Both the position numbers and the translations under genes were made by a program. From Endobacter medicaginis (GTDB taxonomy: Bacteria > Pseudomonadota > Alphaproteobacteria > Acetobacterales > Acetobacteraceae), in NCBI RefSeq assembly GCF_014192375.1, contig NZ_JACHXV010000001.1, positions 275,714 through 339,713 of the forward strand: DNA of 64,000 nucleotides, in the 5' to 3' direction. The notes under the pieces were generated by a model, which saw nothing but the letters and a program-made list of their open reading frames with translations, was not told the origin of the DNA and did not search any database. Position 1 is the stretch's first letter; each line of letters starts with the position of its first letter. Positions 10,464-18,956 of the stretch are shown here, piece by piece.

Positions 10464-11645
10464 TTATGACAGGAAACTCATCGTCACCGGGCTGCCGATC
10501 CCGAAATACTGACCTGTGAAGGCGAGCTGGCCCGAGCTCTGGTCGATGCGGAAGGAGGTGATGCTGTCGCCGCGCTGGTTGGCGCAGAACAGGAACCGGC
10601 CGGACGGGTCGATGGTGCAGTTGCGCGGGTAGTCGCCGCGCGTCCAGGTCTCGTCGATCAGGCGCAGGCGCCCGTCGGCGCCGATCGCCAGCACGCTGAT
10701 CGAATCGTGCAGGCGCTGGGTGGCGTAGAGGAAGCGGCCATCGGCCGAGATCACCAGCTCGGCGGCGAGATTGCTGCCCGCGAAGCCCAGTGGGAGGCTG
10801 CGCACGCGCTGGAACGGGGTCAGCGCGCCGGTGACAGGGTCGAAATGGAAGGCGTCGATGGCGGAATCCTGCTCGCTGAGCACGTAGACCGTGCGTCCAT
10901 GGCCGCCGAACACCAGATGGCGCGGCGCCGAGCCGGGTTCCAGCGCGACGAAGGGCCTCGCCGCCGCGCGCAGCCTGCCGGTGGCGAGATCGATGGAGAA
11001 CACGTCGATCCGGTCACGCCCGGCGTCCACCGCAAGGACGAAGCGCCCCGTCGGATCGGCCCGGACCATGTGCATGTGCGAGGCGGCATGGTCCGATTTC
11101 GCATGGTTGTCCGGCGCGGTGGCGGGGTGCTCGGGACCGCGCGGTCCGGTGCCGGGGACGATATCGGCGGCGGGCGCGAGCTGTCCGTCGGGCTGGCGGA
11201 CCGGCAGCACAGAGATGTTGCCGCCCATGTAGTTCGCGCACAGCACGTAGCGGCCGGAGGGATGCACGCTGACATAGGCGGGAGCAGCTCCCCCGGAGGC
11301 GACCTCGTTGAGCCGGCGGAGGGAGAAATCGCCCGGATCGATCGCCCAGGCACTGACCGCGCCGTCGGATTTCTCGTCGAGCGCATAGAGGTTGCGCCGG
11401 GCCGGATCGATCGCGATCCAGGACGGATCGCCGGTGGTGACCTGGGCGATCTTCGACAGCGCGCCGCTGTGCGGCTCCATGCGCACCAGGGTGATGCCGG
11501 GACCGACCCCCTGATTCTCGGCCGAGGTATAGGAGCCGACATAGGCAAGGCCCTGGCGCTCGATCGGTGCCGCGCGGCCAGTGGCGGAGCGCGCCCATGG
11601 CGCCGCCAGGCCCGCGGCGAGCAGGGTGCGGCGGCGCAGGCTCAT
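10464..11645 (-). CDS. Tat-exported lactonase-family beta-propeller (6-phosphogluconolactonase-like)
   Basis: 393 residues, seven-bladed propeller of the lactonase family (COG2706, the YbhE/Pgl type). The N-terminus MSLRRRTLLAAGLAAP is a twin-arginine-like signal, so the protein is probably exported folded to the periplasm, unlike cytoplasmic Pgl of the pentose phosphate pathway. Blade-like repeats such as DPSGRFLFCANQRGDSITSF and DPTGRFVLAVDAGRDRI are visible. Its ATG overlaps the tldD stop (ATGA), so translation is coupled to tldD. Enzyme activity is inferred from family only; an extracytoplasmic sugar-lactone hydrolase would fit an oxidative sugar metabolism. Confidence 0.82.
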   Translation of the reverse strand: MSLRRRTLLAAGLAAPWARSATGRAAPIERQGLAYVGSYTSAENQGVGPGITLVRMEPHSGALSKIAQVTTGDPSWIAIDPARRNLYALDEKSDGAVSAWAIDPGDFSLRRLNEVASGGAAPAYVSVHPSGRYVLCANYMGGNISVLPVRQPDGQLAPAADIVPGTGPRGPEHPATAPDNHAKSDHAASHMHMVRADPTGRFVLAVDAGRDRIDVFSIDLATGRLRAAARPFVALEPGSAPRHLVFGGHGRTVYVLSEQDSAIDAFHFDPVTGALTPFQRVRSLPLGFAGSNLAAELVISADGRFLYATQRLHDSISVLAIGADGRLRLIDETWTRGDYPRNCTIDPSGRFLFCANQRGDSITSFRIDQSSGQLAFTGQYFGIGSPVTMSFLS

Positions 11646-13090
11646 CGTCCCGTACCGCCCACGGTCAGCCCGGTCATCTTCAGGGTAGGCTGGCCGACGC
11701 CGACCGGCACGCCCTGGCCCTGCTTGCCACAGGTGCCGACGCCGGGGTCGAGGGCGAGGTCGTTGCCGATCATGCTGACCCGGTTCATCGCGTCCTTGCC
11801 GTTGCCGATCAGGGTCGCGCCCCGCACCGGGGCGGTGATCCTGCCGTTTTCGATCAGCCAGGCCTCGGAGGCGGCGAAGTTGAAGTTGCCGGAGGTGATG
11901 TCCACCGAGCCGCCGCCGAAATTCGCCGCATAGATGCCGCGTTTGACCGAGGCGATCATCTCTTCCTTCGTGTGCTCGCCCGGTGCCATCACCGTGTTGG
12001 TCATCCGTGGCATCGGCGCATGCGCATAGGATTCGCGCCGTCCATTGCCGGTGGGGGCGACGCCCATCAGGCGGGCGTTGAGGCGGTCCTGGATGAATCC
12101 GACCAGGATTCCGTCCTCGATCATCACCGTGCGGCCGGCCGGCGTGCCCTCGTCATCGACGGTCAGGCTGCCACGCCGGTCCTCGATCGTGCCGTCATCG
12201 ACGATGGTGACCCCTTTCGATGCCACCCGGCTGCCGACCAGCCCCGCGAACACCGAGGTGCCCTTGCGGTTGAAATCGCCCTCGAGGCCATGCCCGACCG
12301 CCTCGTGCAGCAGGATGCCGGGCCAGCCATTGCCCAGCACCACCTCCATCTCGCCGGCCGGCGCAGGGCGCGAGTCGAGATTGACCAGGGCGAGGCGCAG
12401 TGCGCTGTCGCAGGCGGTTTTCCAGTAGGTCTCGGCCAGCACCGAGGCGTAGGGCTGGCGGCCGCCGCCGCCGAAGCTGCCGCTCTCGCGACGGCCATCC
12501 TTCTCGACCACGACGGAGACGTTGAGCCGCACCAGCGGGCGCAGGTCGGCGACGCGCTGGCCGTCGGCTCGGATGATCTGCACCGCCTGCCACTCGGCGG
12601 CGAGCGAGGCGGAGACCTGCACCACGCGCGTGTCGGCGCCACGCACATAGGCGTCGATCCGGCCGAGCAGCGCGGCGCGCTCTGCGAAGGTGCTCTCGTG
12701 CAGCGGGTTGAAATCGGCGTAGCGGCGGGCATTGGAGGCGCGCGGCCCTTCGCCGGCCTCGCCGGAGCGGCCGCGACGCACCGCGCCGACCGTCTCGGCG
12801 GCACGGGCGAGGGCGGCTTCGGAGATCTCGCCGGCATGGGCGTAGCCGCTCTCCTCGCCGAGCACCGCGCGCAGGCCGAACCCCGACGAGGTGTCGAAGC
12901 TGGCGGTGCGGATCACCCCGTCATCAAGGCTGAGGAATTCGCTCTCGCGGTATTCGAGGAACAGCTCGCCGTCATCCATGCCGGCCAGTGCTGCGGCGGT
13001 GAGCCGTTCGGCACCGTCGCGGTCGAGCGCGCTGGCGGCGTCGTCGAAGAACAGTCGGTCGGTGGCGGCGAGGGCGGAGATCGCGGTCAT
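11642..13090 (-). CDS. tldD: Metalloprotease TldD
   Basis: TldD forms a heterodimeric zinc protease with PmbA/TldE that trims unfolded or modified peptides in the cytoplasm. From MTAISAL at 13090 the product has 482 residues, essentially the E. coli length, although the frame stays open much farther upstream. The zinc site HEAVGHGLEGD (HExxGH, about residue 263) is intact, and the C-terminal GTCGKQGQGVPVGVGQPTL segment is typical. pmbA is not in this window. The stop overlaps the start of the lactonase-like gene; the upstream MFS gene ends 26 bases away. Confidence 0.95.
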   Translation of the reverse strand: MTAISALAATDRLFFDDAASALDRDGAERLTAAALAGMDDGELFLEYRESEFLSLDDGVIRTASFDTSSGFGLRAVLGEESGYAHAGEISEAALARAAETVGAVRRGRSGEAGEGPRASNARRYADFNPLHESTFAERAALLGRIDAYVRGADTRVVQVSASLAAEWQAVQIIRADGQRVADLRPLVRLNVSVVVEKDGRRESGSFGGGGRQPYASVLAETYWKTACDSALRLALVNLDSRPAPAGEMEVVLGNGWPGILLHEAVGHGLEGDFNRKGTSVFAGLVGSRVASKGVTIVDDGTIEDRRGSLTVDDEGTPAGRTVMIEDGILVGFIQDRLNARLMGVAPTGNGRRESYAHAPMPRMTNTVMAPGEHTKEEMIASVKRGIYAANFGGGSVDITSGNFNFAASEAWLIENGRITAPVRGATLIGNGKDAMNRVSMIGNDLALDPGVGTCGKQGQGVPVGVGQPTLKMTGLTVGGTGR

Positions 13091-13116
13091 GTCGGTCTTT
13101 CGGCGGGGCTCGCCTT

Positions 13117-14253
13117 TCAATATAGGCGCAACTGGCGAGATCGCCACCATGCCGCACCCAGTGTGGCGAGCACCGGCCCGAGCGCGCCCAGCGCGCCGAA
13201 CAACGGCGTGGGAGCGATGCCGGCACGCTGCAGGGCGGCGATCGCCAGCGCGCCGGCGACCATCGCCGCCGCCGACAGCGTGTTGGCGCGCGCGATCCAG
13301 CGGGCGCGCTGTCCGGGCGGGCTGGCAGCCTGCAGGATCGCGCCGGCCGGCACGCCGATCAGCCCGGCGCAGACCGCCATCGCCACCGCGTCGGCGAGCA
13401 TCGGCGCAGTGCCGGCGGCGAGCAGCGCCTGCCAGTCGCGTGCCGGGCCGGCCGGTGCGGACAGATGGGCGGCGCGCCGGCAGAGATCGAGCATCGCCAG
13501 GCCCAGCCCGACGCTTCCCGCCAGCGCGGGGGCGAGGCTGATGCGCCCATGCTGCCATCGCGCGGCCAGCACGGCGCCGGGGCCGATGCCGAGCGCGAAG
13601 GCGCCCAGGGCGAGGGCCGCGGCCTGCGAATCGCCGCCGAGCGTCTGTTGCACCAGCACCGGCAGCAGCGCCATCGCCAGGCTGCCGGCGAGCCAGAACC
13701 AGGTGCCGGCGACCAGGGCGGCGGCGATCGCGGGGTCGAGCCCGCGCCAGCCCGGCAGCGCGCCGTCGCGCTCGCCGGCCGGGCGCGGCGGGGCAGGCGG
13801 GATCAGCATGGCGGCGATCAGGGCGATGGCGGCGGTGGCGAGCAGCGCGGCGGCGAGGGCGAGACGCGGCCCGTCGTGCCGGCCGTCGAGCAGCGCGCTG
13901 CCGTTCAGCCCGCCGGCGAAGGTGCCGGCGAGAATGGCGAGGAAGGTGGTGGTCTCGATCGCGGCATTGGCCGCCGGCAGGCGGGGCTTGGGCAGATGGT
14001 CGGGCAGCAGGGCGTATTTGACCGGCCCGAACAGGGCGGCACAGACACCGTAGCCGAGCAGGGCGAGATACAGCAGGGCGGCCACGGCGTGGCCGCGTGC
14101 GCACAGGCCGGTCATGGCGACCACGGTGCAGCCGAGCTCGGCGGTCTTGATGTGCCGGGCGAGGCGGGCGCGGTCGCACCTCTCGGCGAGGCGTCCGGCA
14201 AAGGTCGAGCCGAACAGGAACGGCAGCACCAGGGTCGCCCCGACGATCGCCAC
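13117..14253 (-). CDS. MFS transporter, LplT/acyltransferase-associated type (start uncertain)
   Basis: Twelve-helix type MFS protein resembling lysophospholipid transporter LplT. From the only conventional start nearby (GTG, 14253) it has 378 residues, but this omits helix 1. Translation upstream in the same frame remains open and gives LWPLLVCQASAALGENLLKS, which looks like the conserved first helix of this family, so true coding extends to about 14380. Between 14254 and 14394 no in-frame ATG, GTG or TTG exists; only CTG and ATC codons could start. The extension would reach the TAG of the preceding gene at 14391. Either a rare start codon is used or the sequence has an error. Motif A region LFGSTFAGRLAERCDRARL is present. 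Confidence 0.78.
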   Translation of the reverse strand: MAIVGATLVLPFLFGSTFAGRLAERCDRARLARHIKTAELGCTVVAMTGLCARGHAVAALLYLALLGYGVCAALFGPVKYALLPDHLPKPRLPAANAAIETTTFLAILAGTFAGGLNGSALLDGRHDGPRLALAAALLATAAIALIAAMLIPPAPPRPAGERDGALPGWRGLDPAIAAALVAGTWFWLAGSLAMALLPVLVQQTLGGDSQAAALALGAFALGIGPGAVLAARWQHGRISLAPALAGSVGLGLAMLDLCRRAAHLSAPAGPARDWQALLAAGTAPMLADAVAMAVCAGLIGVPAGAILQAASPPGQRARWIARANTLSAAAMVAGALAIAALQRAGIAPTPLFGALGALGPVLATLGAAWWRSRQLRLY

Positions 14254-14390
14254 CCCCGCCCCGGCCCAGGCAGCGGGCAGGGTATAGAGCAGGATGATCG
14301 CCAGCGCCGACTTGAGTAGGTTCTCGCCGAGTGCGGCGCTGGCCTGGCAGACCAGCAGCGGCCAGAGGGACCGGCCGATGGGGTGCGGTC

Positions 14391-14831
14391 CTAGCGGTTC
14401 AGGCCGGACTGGACCGGCGAGAGCGTGCCGGGCGCGGAGAGATTGGCGCCCGGCGAGGGCGAGGAACTGCCATAGGCGCTGCCGAACTGCCCGATCGCGG
14501 CGTCGGTGTTGGCGTCGCGGCCGGAGCCGGGGCGATAGCGCGATGTATTGAGCCAGCCCTGCTTGCCGCGATAGGTGCCGCCCTCGAACTTGTTGATCAC
14601 GTCGCTGTTGTAGGTCGGCAGTGCGACGAAGTGGCGCTGGCCGTGCACGGTGAAGTTCTCGGTCGAGCCTTCCATCGGCGCGGGCGCATCGGCGCCGACC
14701 TTCGCCGCATCCGCGCCGCGTACCGTCGTGCCGGGCGGGGCGGCGATCGCAGTGGAAACGAGCCCCAGACCGGCCAGGGAAGCGAGCCAGTGCGGTGTCA
14801 GGCGGCGCGTCGCCTTGGGGGGAGGGCTCAT
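14391..14831 (-). CDS. Small secreted protein of unknown function
   Basis: 146 residues with a cleavable signal peptide: basic TRRLTPHW, then the apolar ASLAGLGLVSTAIAA, and cleavage likely after AIAA. The mature part is polar, with a threonine/glycine-rich centre (FEGGTYRGKQGWLNTSRYRPG) and a low-complexity serine/proline/glycine tail. I recognise no domain. Start 14831 (MSPPPKATRR) has an AAAGAGA Shine-Dalgarno-like stretch; an upstream ATG at 14882 is less likely. Its TAG lies where the MFS gene downstream should begin, suggesting translational coupling. Confidence 0.6.
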   Translation of the reverse strand: MSPPPKATRRLTPHWLASLAGLGLVSTAIAAPPGTTVRGADAAKVGADAPAPMEGSTENFTVHGQRHFVALPTYNSDVINKFEGGTYRGKQGWLNTSRYRPGSGRDANTDAAIGQFGSAYGSSSPSPGANLSAPGTLSPVQSGLNR

Positions 14832-14986
14832 CACGATGGTCTCTTTCCGGCTTCGTTCAGCTCGATCATGCGGGCGCGACATGTGTCGCGATTACGCAAG
14901 ACCCAACATGGGTTGCCGCAGTGCATCATGCAAACGAAATGCGCCTCCCCTTGCGCAGGGCGGGGCAGCGTCCGACAACCGCGCCG

Positions 14987-15673
14987 ATGACGATGCCCAC
15001 CACCGATCGCGAGGCGCCGCCGGCGGCCGGGGCGGCGACGCTGCTCAGGCCGGCGCTGACCGTGGCGGTGCTGCTCGGCGTCGGCCTCGGGCTGCGGGTG
15101 CTGCTGCTGCACCATGGCGGTCTGGCGGGGTTGCAGGATCTGCGGCTGCCGTGGTGGGAGTTCACAGCGCTTGGAGCGGTGGTCTGTGCGGTCGGGCTGC
15201 CGCGCCAGGCGGTCTGTTTCGCCGCCGCCTTCGCCTATGGCACGGGTGCCGGGCTGGGGCTCGCCTTCGCCGCCAACCTGATCGCCTGTCTGGCCGTGTA
15301 TGGTCTGGCGCGCGGGCTGGCGGGCACGATGCGGACGCGCTGGCTGCGGCCGGACGGGCGCGGGCGGCGGCTGGTCGCCCGGCTGCGGGCGCGGCCGTTC
15401 GTCGCGGTGCTGACCCTGCGCCTGCTGCCGGTGGGCAGTTCGCTGCTGATCAACCTCGCTTCCGGGGCTGCCGGGCTGCGGCTGGTTCCGTTCGCGCTTG
15501 CGACCGCGTTGGGCAGCCTGCCGCAGACGGTGATCTTCACCCTGCTGGGCGGTGGCACGCGGATCGGCCATGTCGGTCAGATCGGGCTCGGCATCGGGCT
15601 GTTCGTGCTGTCGGGGCTGTGCGGTGTGGCGCTGCTGCGGCGCAATGAGGCAGAAATCGGGCCGGCGGATTAA
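14987..15673 (+). CDS. TVP38/TMEM64 (VTT domain) membrane protein
   Basis: Integral inner-membrane protein of the VTT/SNARE-associated family (relatives of DedA and TMEM64), 228 residues from ATG 14987. Features: first helix TVAVLLGVGLGLRVLLL; the re-entrant motif around FAAAFAYGTGAGLGLAFA; and the conserved LRLLPVGSSLLINLASG segment with the family's arginine and proline, then a helix with GSLPQTVIFTLLGGG. Family members are proposed lipid scramblases or transporters; the exact role here is unknown. ATG 14993 and 14939 are alternatives. It is divergent from the small secreted gene at 14831. Confidence 0.82.
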   Translation: MTMPTTDREAPPAAGAATLLRPALTVAVLLGVGLGLRVLLLHHGGLAGLQDLRLPWWEFTALGAVVCAVGLPRQAVCFAAAFAYGTGAGLGLAFAANLIACLAVYGLARGLAGTMRTRWLRPDGRGRRLVARLRARPFVAVLTLRLLPVGSSLLINLASGAAGLRLVPFALATALGSLPQTVIFTLLGGGTRIGHVGQIGLGIGLFVLSGLCGVALLRRNEAEIGPAD

Positions 15674-15676
15674 ATT

Positions 15677-15696
15677 GCTGCATTGCGGCATTTTTT
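15677..15696 (+). terminator. Possible intrinsic terminator after VTT gene
   Basis: Short stem GCTGC / GCGGC (one G-U pair) with a 3-base loop at 15677-15689, followed by a run of six T at 15691-15696, four bases after the TAA stop. The stem is weak but the T-run is unusual in this G/C-rich sequence. Confidence 0.45.
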
Positions 15697-15739
15697 GTCT
15701 TGAGACCGGTGGGCAGCGCTCCTCATAGTCGCGGACACG

Positions 15740-17029
15740 ATGACCCAACCCGCGAGAGTCATGCCCATGCGCCCTTCCGCGCACGCCCCGTCGGCGTTCT
15801 GGCTGCGGCTGATGCCGGTGATCCTCGGCATCCTGACCGCGGTCGGCCCGGTCTCGACCGATATCTACCTGCCGGCCTTCCCCGCGCTCGAGCACAGCTT
15901 CGGCACCGCCGCCGGCTCGGCGCAGATCACGCTGGCGGTCTGGTTCATCGGCCTCGCCTGCGGGCAGATCACCCAGGGACCGTTCTCCGACCGCTTCGGC
16001 CGACGGCTGCCGCTGCTGCTCGGCGGCGTGCTCTACACGCTGGCCTCGATCGGCTGCGCGCTGGCGCATGACCTGTGGAGCTTCACTGCCTGTCGTTTCA
16101 TCGCTGCCCTCGGCGCCTCGGCGGCCATGGTGGTGCCGGCCGCGACCGTGCGCGATGTCAGCGAGGGCGCCGAGGCGGCGCGCAAGATGTCGACGCTGGT
16201 GCTGATCATGGGCGTGGTGCCGATCCTGGCCCCGGCGATCGGCGGCGTCGTGCTGGGCTTCGCCTCCTGGCGGGTGATCTTCTGGGCTGCGGCGGTCTAT
16301 GGCGTGGTCTGTCTGGCCCTGGTGTGGCGGGTGCTGCCGGAGACGCTGCCGCATGAGCGCCGGACCGCGCTGCCGCCGGTCGCGCTGCTGGCGCGCTATC
16401 TTCACATCGCCCGCGATCCGCAGTTCTCCACCAATGCGGTGATCGGCGGCTTCTCCGCTTTCGTCTGTTTCGCCTATCTCGGCGGCGCGCCGGGCCTGTT
16501 CATCCGGGAACTGCATTTCAGTCCTACCCAGTTCGGCGTGCTGTTCGGAATGAATGCGGTAGCGATGATCGGCGCGAGCCAGGTCAACGGATTGCTGGTG
16601 CGCCGGGTGGGCGTGTCGCGCCTGCTGCGCTTCGCGGTGGCCGGCACGATGGCGGCGTCTCTGCTGCTGCTGGCGGCCAGCCTTGCCGGGCGGGCGCATC
16701 CCACCGCGGCGCTGTTCGTCGCACCGGTGATGCTCTGCCTCGCGCCGCTGGGTCTGGTCGGGCCGAACGCCACCGTCGGTGCGCTGGCGCGCCACGCCCA
16801 GCATGCCGGCAGTGCCGCCGCCCTGCTCGGCACGCTGCAATACCTGCTGGGCGCGGCCTCGGGCTTCATCATCGGCCTGCTGCCGGGCGGCACGCCGCTG
16901 TCGATGGCCGGGCTGATGGCGGCGGGCGCGCTCGGCATGGTGCTGGCCGACCGGGTCAGGCTGCGCGACGAGCGCCGCCACGGCACGCCGTCCATCGATC
17001 TCAGCACGGCTGCAATGGCGGTTCACTGA
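15740..17029 (+). CDS. Bcr/CflA family drug resistance MFS transporter
   Basis: 429-residue exporter, paralogue of the gene at 9211. Helix 1 ends in GPVSTDIYLPAFPALE, and GPFSDRFGRRLPLLLGG is MFS motif A. Eleven to twelve hydrophobic segments are evident. It sits 66 bases after the VTT gene and converges on the TetR regulator gene, overlapping its 3' end by 29 bases, so the two transcripts are antisense to each other at their ends. Proton-driven efflux of antibiotics or metabolites is the family role; the actual substrate is unknown. Confidence 0.92.
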   Translation: MTQPARVMPMRPSAHAPSAFWLRLMPVILGILTAVGPVSTDIYLPAFPALEHSFGTAAGSAQITLAVWFIGLACGQITQGPFSDRFGRRLPLLLGGVLYTLASIGCALAHDLWSFTACRFIAALGASAAMVVPAATVRDVSEGAEAARKMSTLVLIMGVVPILAPAIGGVVLGFASWRVIFWAAAVYGVVCLALVWRVLPETLPHERRTALPPVALLARYLHIARDPQFSTNAVIGGFSAFVCFAYLGGAPGLFIRELHFSPTQFGVLFGMNAVAMIGASQVNGLLVRRVGVSRLLRFAVAGTMAASLLLLAASLAGRAHPTAALFVAPVMLCLAPLGLVGPNATVGALARHAQHAGSAAALLGTLQYLLGAASGFIIGLLPGGTPLSMAGLMAAGALGMVLADRVRLRDERRHGTPSIDLSTAAMAVH

Positions 17030-17654
17030 TCGCCGACCCGCCGGCCCCGCGCCGCCGCAAGGCATACAGTGCGAGGCCGGCGCGCTCGCGCAAGGTGGCG
17101 TCGAACTCGTGACCCGAGACCGCGTGCTTGGTCACCTCCAGCAGCCCGTCGAGCAGATACGTGGAGAGGGTCAGATCGAAGATGAGCTGCCCACCCGCCG
17201 TCGGGTCGGTATCGGGCAGGCTTCCGGCGGCGATCTCGGTGGCGACCCAGGTCGCCAGCACGTCCTGATCGCGTTCGAGCAACAGGCGGGTGAAGATGTC
17301 GCGCATCGTCTCGGTCTGGCGCCGCTCGGCGACGATCAGCCGGATCAGGGCCAGGCGCTCGGGGGCAAGCAGGAGGTCAGCGAAGCGGCCCAGCAACGCG
17401 GTGAGGCGGTCGAGATGGTCGCCGGGGTCGGAGCTGGTCTGCGGGGCGATGTCATGCTCGAACAGCCGTGCGCGCACCAGATCCTCGAACAGCGCTGCCT
17501 TGGACGAAAACAGGCGATAGAGCGTCTTCTTCGACATGCCCGCACGGCTGGCGATCGCATCGGTGGTGGTGGCGGTGTAGCCATCGCGCAGGAACAGCTC
17601 CGAGGCGGCGTCCAGCAGCGTGCTCCGCCGCATCTCCTCTATCCCGCCGCTCAC
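17001..17654 (-). CDS. TetR family repressor, likely of the adjacent RND operon
   Basis: 217 residues. The N-terminal helix-turn-helix is clear (AASELFLRDGYTATTTDAIA, then SRAGMSKKTLYRLFSSKAALF, residues about 15-55) and the C-terminal ligand domain is of the AcrR-like type. It is transcribed away from the MFP-RND-OMF operon starting at 17781. The 126-base divergent spacer holds two copies of a symmetrical site, which argues that this protein represses the pump and perhaps itself until an effector binds. The 3' end overlaps the convergent MFS gene. Confidence 0.9.
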   Translation of the reverse strand: MSGGIEEMRRSTLLDAASELFLRDGYTATTTDAIASRAGMSKKTLYRLFSSKAALFEDLVRARLFEHDIAPQTSSDPGDHLDRLTALLGRFADLLLAPERLALIRLIVAERRQTETMRDIFTRLLLERDQDVLATWVATEIAAGSLPDTDPTAGGQLIFDLTLSTYLLDGLLEVTKHAVSGHEFDATLRERAGLALYALRRRGAGGSAISEPPLQPC

Positions 17655-17705
17655 CGTGTTCCCCGCCTCATTGCGGCCACGAGCATGCCCGGTTGACCGG
17701 CGTTT

Positions 17706-17723
17706 GGAAACCCGATAGTTTCC
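17706..17723. promoter_or_regulatory. TetR operator-like site 1
   Basis: Inverted repeat GGAAAC-N6-GTTTCC, 18 bases. It lies between the divergent TetR gene and RND operon. A second copy of the same pattern is centred 25 bases away at 17731-17748. Spacing and symmetry match a TetR-family dimer site; binding itself is inferred. Confidence 0.72.
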
Positions 17724-17730
17724 ATGTTAC

Positions 17731-17748
17731 GGAAACTATCTGGTTTCC
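17731..17748. promoter_or_regulatory. TetR operator-like site 2
   Basis: GGAAAC-N6-GTTTCC, the partner of site 1. Taken together the two sites also form a larger imperfect inverted repeat with 18-base arms and a 7-base spacer, one mismatch between arms. The site ends 32 bases before the adaptor start codon at 17781, where it could block RNA polymerase or its escape. Confidence 0.72.
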
Positions 17749-17780
17749 TTTTTTCGACGGCGTGTTTGGGGAGCGTGGCT

Positions 17781-18956
17781 ATGCGCCTGCATCTGCATGG
17801 TCTGGTGTGTCTGGCGGCCGTCACGCTGCTCGCGGGATGCGACCGCAAACCGAAACAGCCCCCCCAGCACACGCCCGATGTCGATGTGGTGGTGCTGCAC
17901 ACGCAGCCGGTGACGCTGAAGACCGAGCTGCCCGGGCGGCTGTCGGCGCATCGCATCGCCGAGGTTCGCCCGCAGGTGAGCGGCGTGATCCTGCATCGGC
18001 TGTTCGAGGAAGGGCAGGTGGTCCACGCCGGGCAGCAGCTCTACCAGATCGACCCGCGCCCCTATCAGGCGACGCTGGCGAGTGCGAAGGCGTCGGTCGA
18101 GAAGGCGCGGGCGTCGGTGTTCGCCGCACAGCAGACCGTCAACCGCTACCGGCCGTTGGCCAAGGCGTTCGCTGTCAGCAAGCTCGATCTCGACAACGCG
18201 GTCTCCACCCTGGGCCAGGCGCGCGCCGACGTCGCCTCCGGGCTCGCCGCCGTGCAGAGTGCGGAGGTCAATCTCGCCTATACGAAGATGTTCGCACCGA
18301 TCACCGGTCGCACCGGTCGCACGCTGGTCACCGAAGGCGCGCTGGTGACGGCCAACCAGACCGATTCGCTGGTCACCGTCACCGAGCTCGACCCGATCTA
18401 TGTCGATGTCACGCAGCCGGTCGGCACCATGCTGCGTCTCAAGCGCGAGTACGCCGCCGGCCAGCTCCGCTCCGCTGGCGACGAGGCGGCCGAGGTGCAT
18501 CTGGTGCTCGATGACGGGACCCCCTATGCACAGCCCGGCCGGCTGCTGTTCTCCGAGGTCACCGTCGATCCGTCGACCGGTTCGGTGACGATGCGGGCCC
18601 TCTTTCCCAATCCGGACGGCCTGCTGATGCCGGGCATGTTCGTGCGCGAGACGATCGAGGAGGGCGTGCGCCCCGACGGGCTGCTGGTGCCGCAGCGAGG
18701 GGTCACGCACGACGCCAAGGGCCAGGCGCAGGCGCTGGTGGTCGGCGGCGACGGCAAGGTCGCGGTCCGCAATCTCGCGATCAACCGCTCCATCGGCACC
18801 GACTGGCTGGTCGATTCCGGCCTCGCTGCCGGCGATCGCGTCATCGTCGCCGGCACCCAGTCGGCCAAGCCGGGCAGCGCGGTCAACCCGCATGAGGTGC
18901 GTATCGACGGCGTGAAGCTGGTGCCGGTGGGCGCCGCCGCGCCGGGTGCGAACTGA
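17781..18956 (+). CDS. RND efflux periplasmic adaptor lipoprotein (AcrA/MexA type)
   Basis: 391-residue membrane fusion protein. ATG 17781 is chosen because a GGGGAG sequence lies 7 bases upstream and it gives a compact lipoprotein signal with lipobox LLAGC (Cys about residue 20); the frame is open to 17724, but that start lies within the operator. The lipoyl-like and helical hairpin regions ([17 protein letters not shown]; coiled-coil around residues 100-165) and the beta-barrel are in family order. It is the first gene of the TetR-linked pump operon; its TGA overlaps the permease ATG by one base (TGATG). Confidence 0.94.
   Translation: MRLHLHGLVCLAAVTLLAGCDRKPKQPPQHTPDVDVVVLHTQPVTLKTELPGRLSAHRIAEVRPQVSGVILHRLFEEGQVVHAGQQLYQIDPRPYQATLASAKASVEKARASVFAAQQTVNRYRPLAKAFAVSKLDLDNAVSTLGQARADVASGLAAVQSAEVNLAYTKMFAPITGRTGRTLVTEGALVTANQTDSLVTVTELDPIYVDVTQPVGTMLRLKREYAAGQLRSAGDEAAEVHLVLDDGTPYAQPGRLLFSEVTVDPSTGSVTMRALFPNPDGLLMPGMFVRETIEEGVRPDGLLVPQRGVTHDAKGQAQALVVGGDGKVAVRNLAINRSIGTDWLVDSGLAAGDRVIVAGTQSAKPGSAVNPHEVRIDGVKLVPVGAAAPGAN

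Noticed and set aside
14831..17065. 744-codon minus-strand frame over the VTT and Bcr/CflA genes
   Set aside because: Low-complexity Arg/Gln/His composition and overlap with two clear membrane genes.
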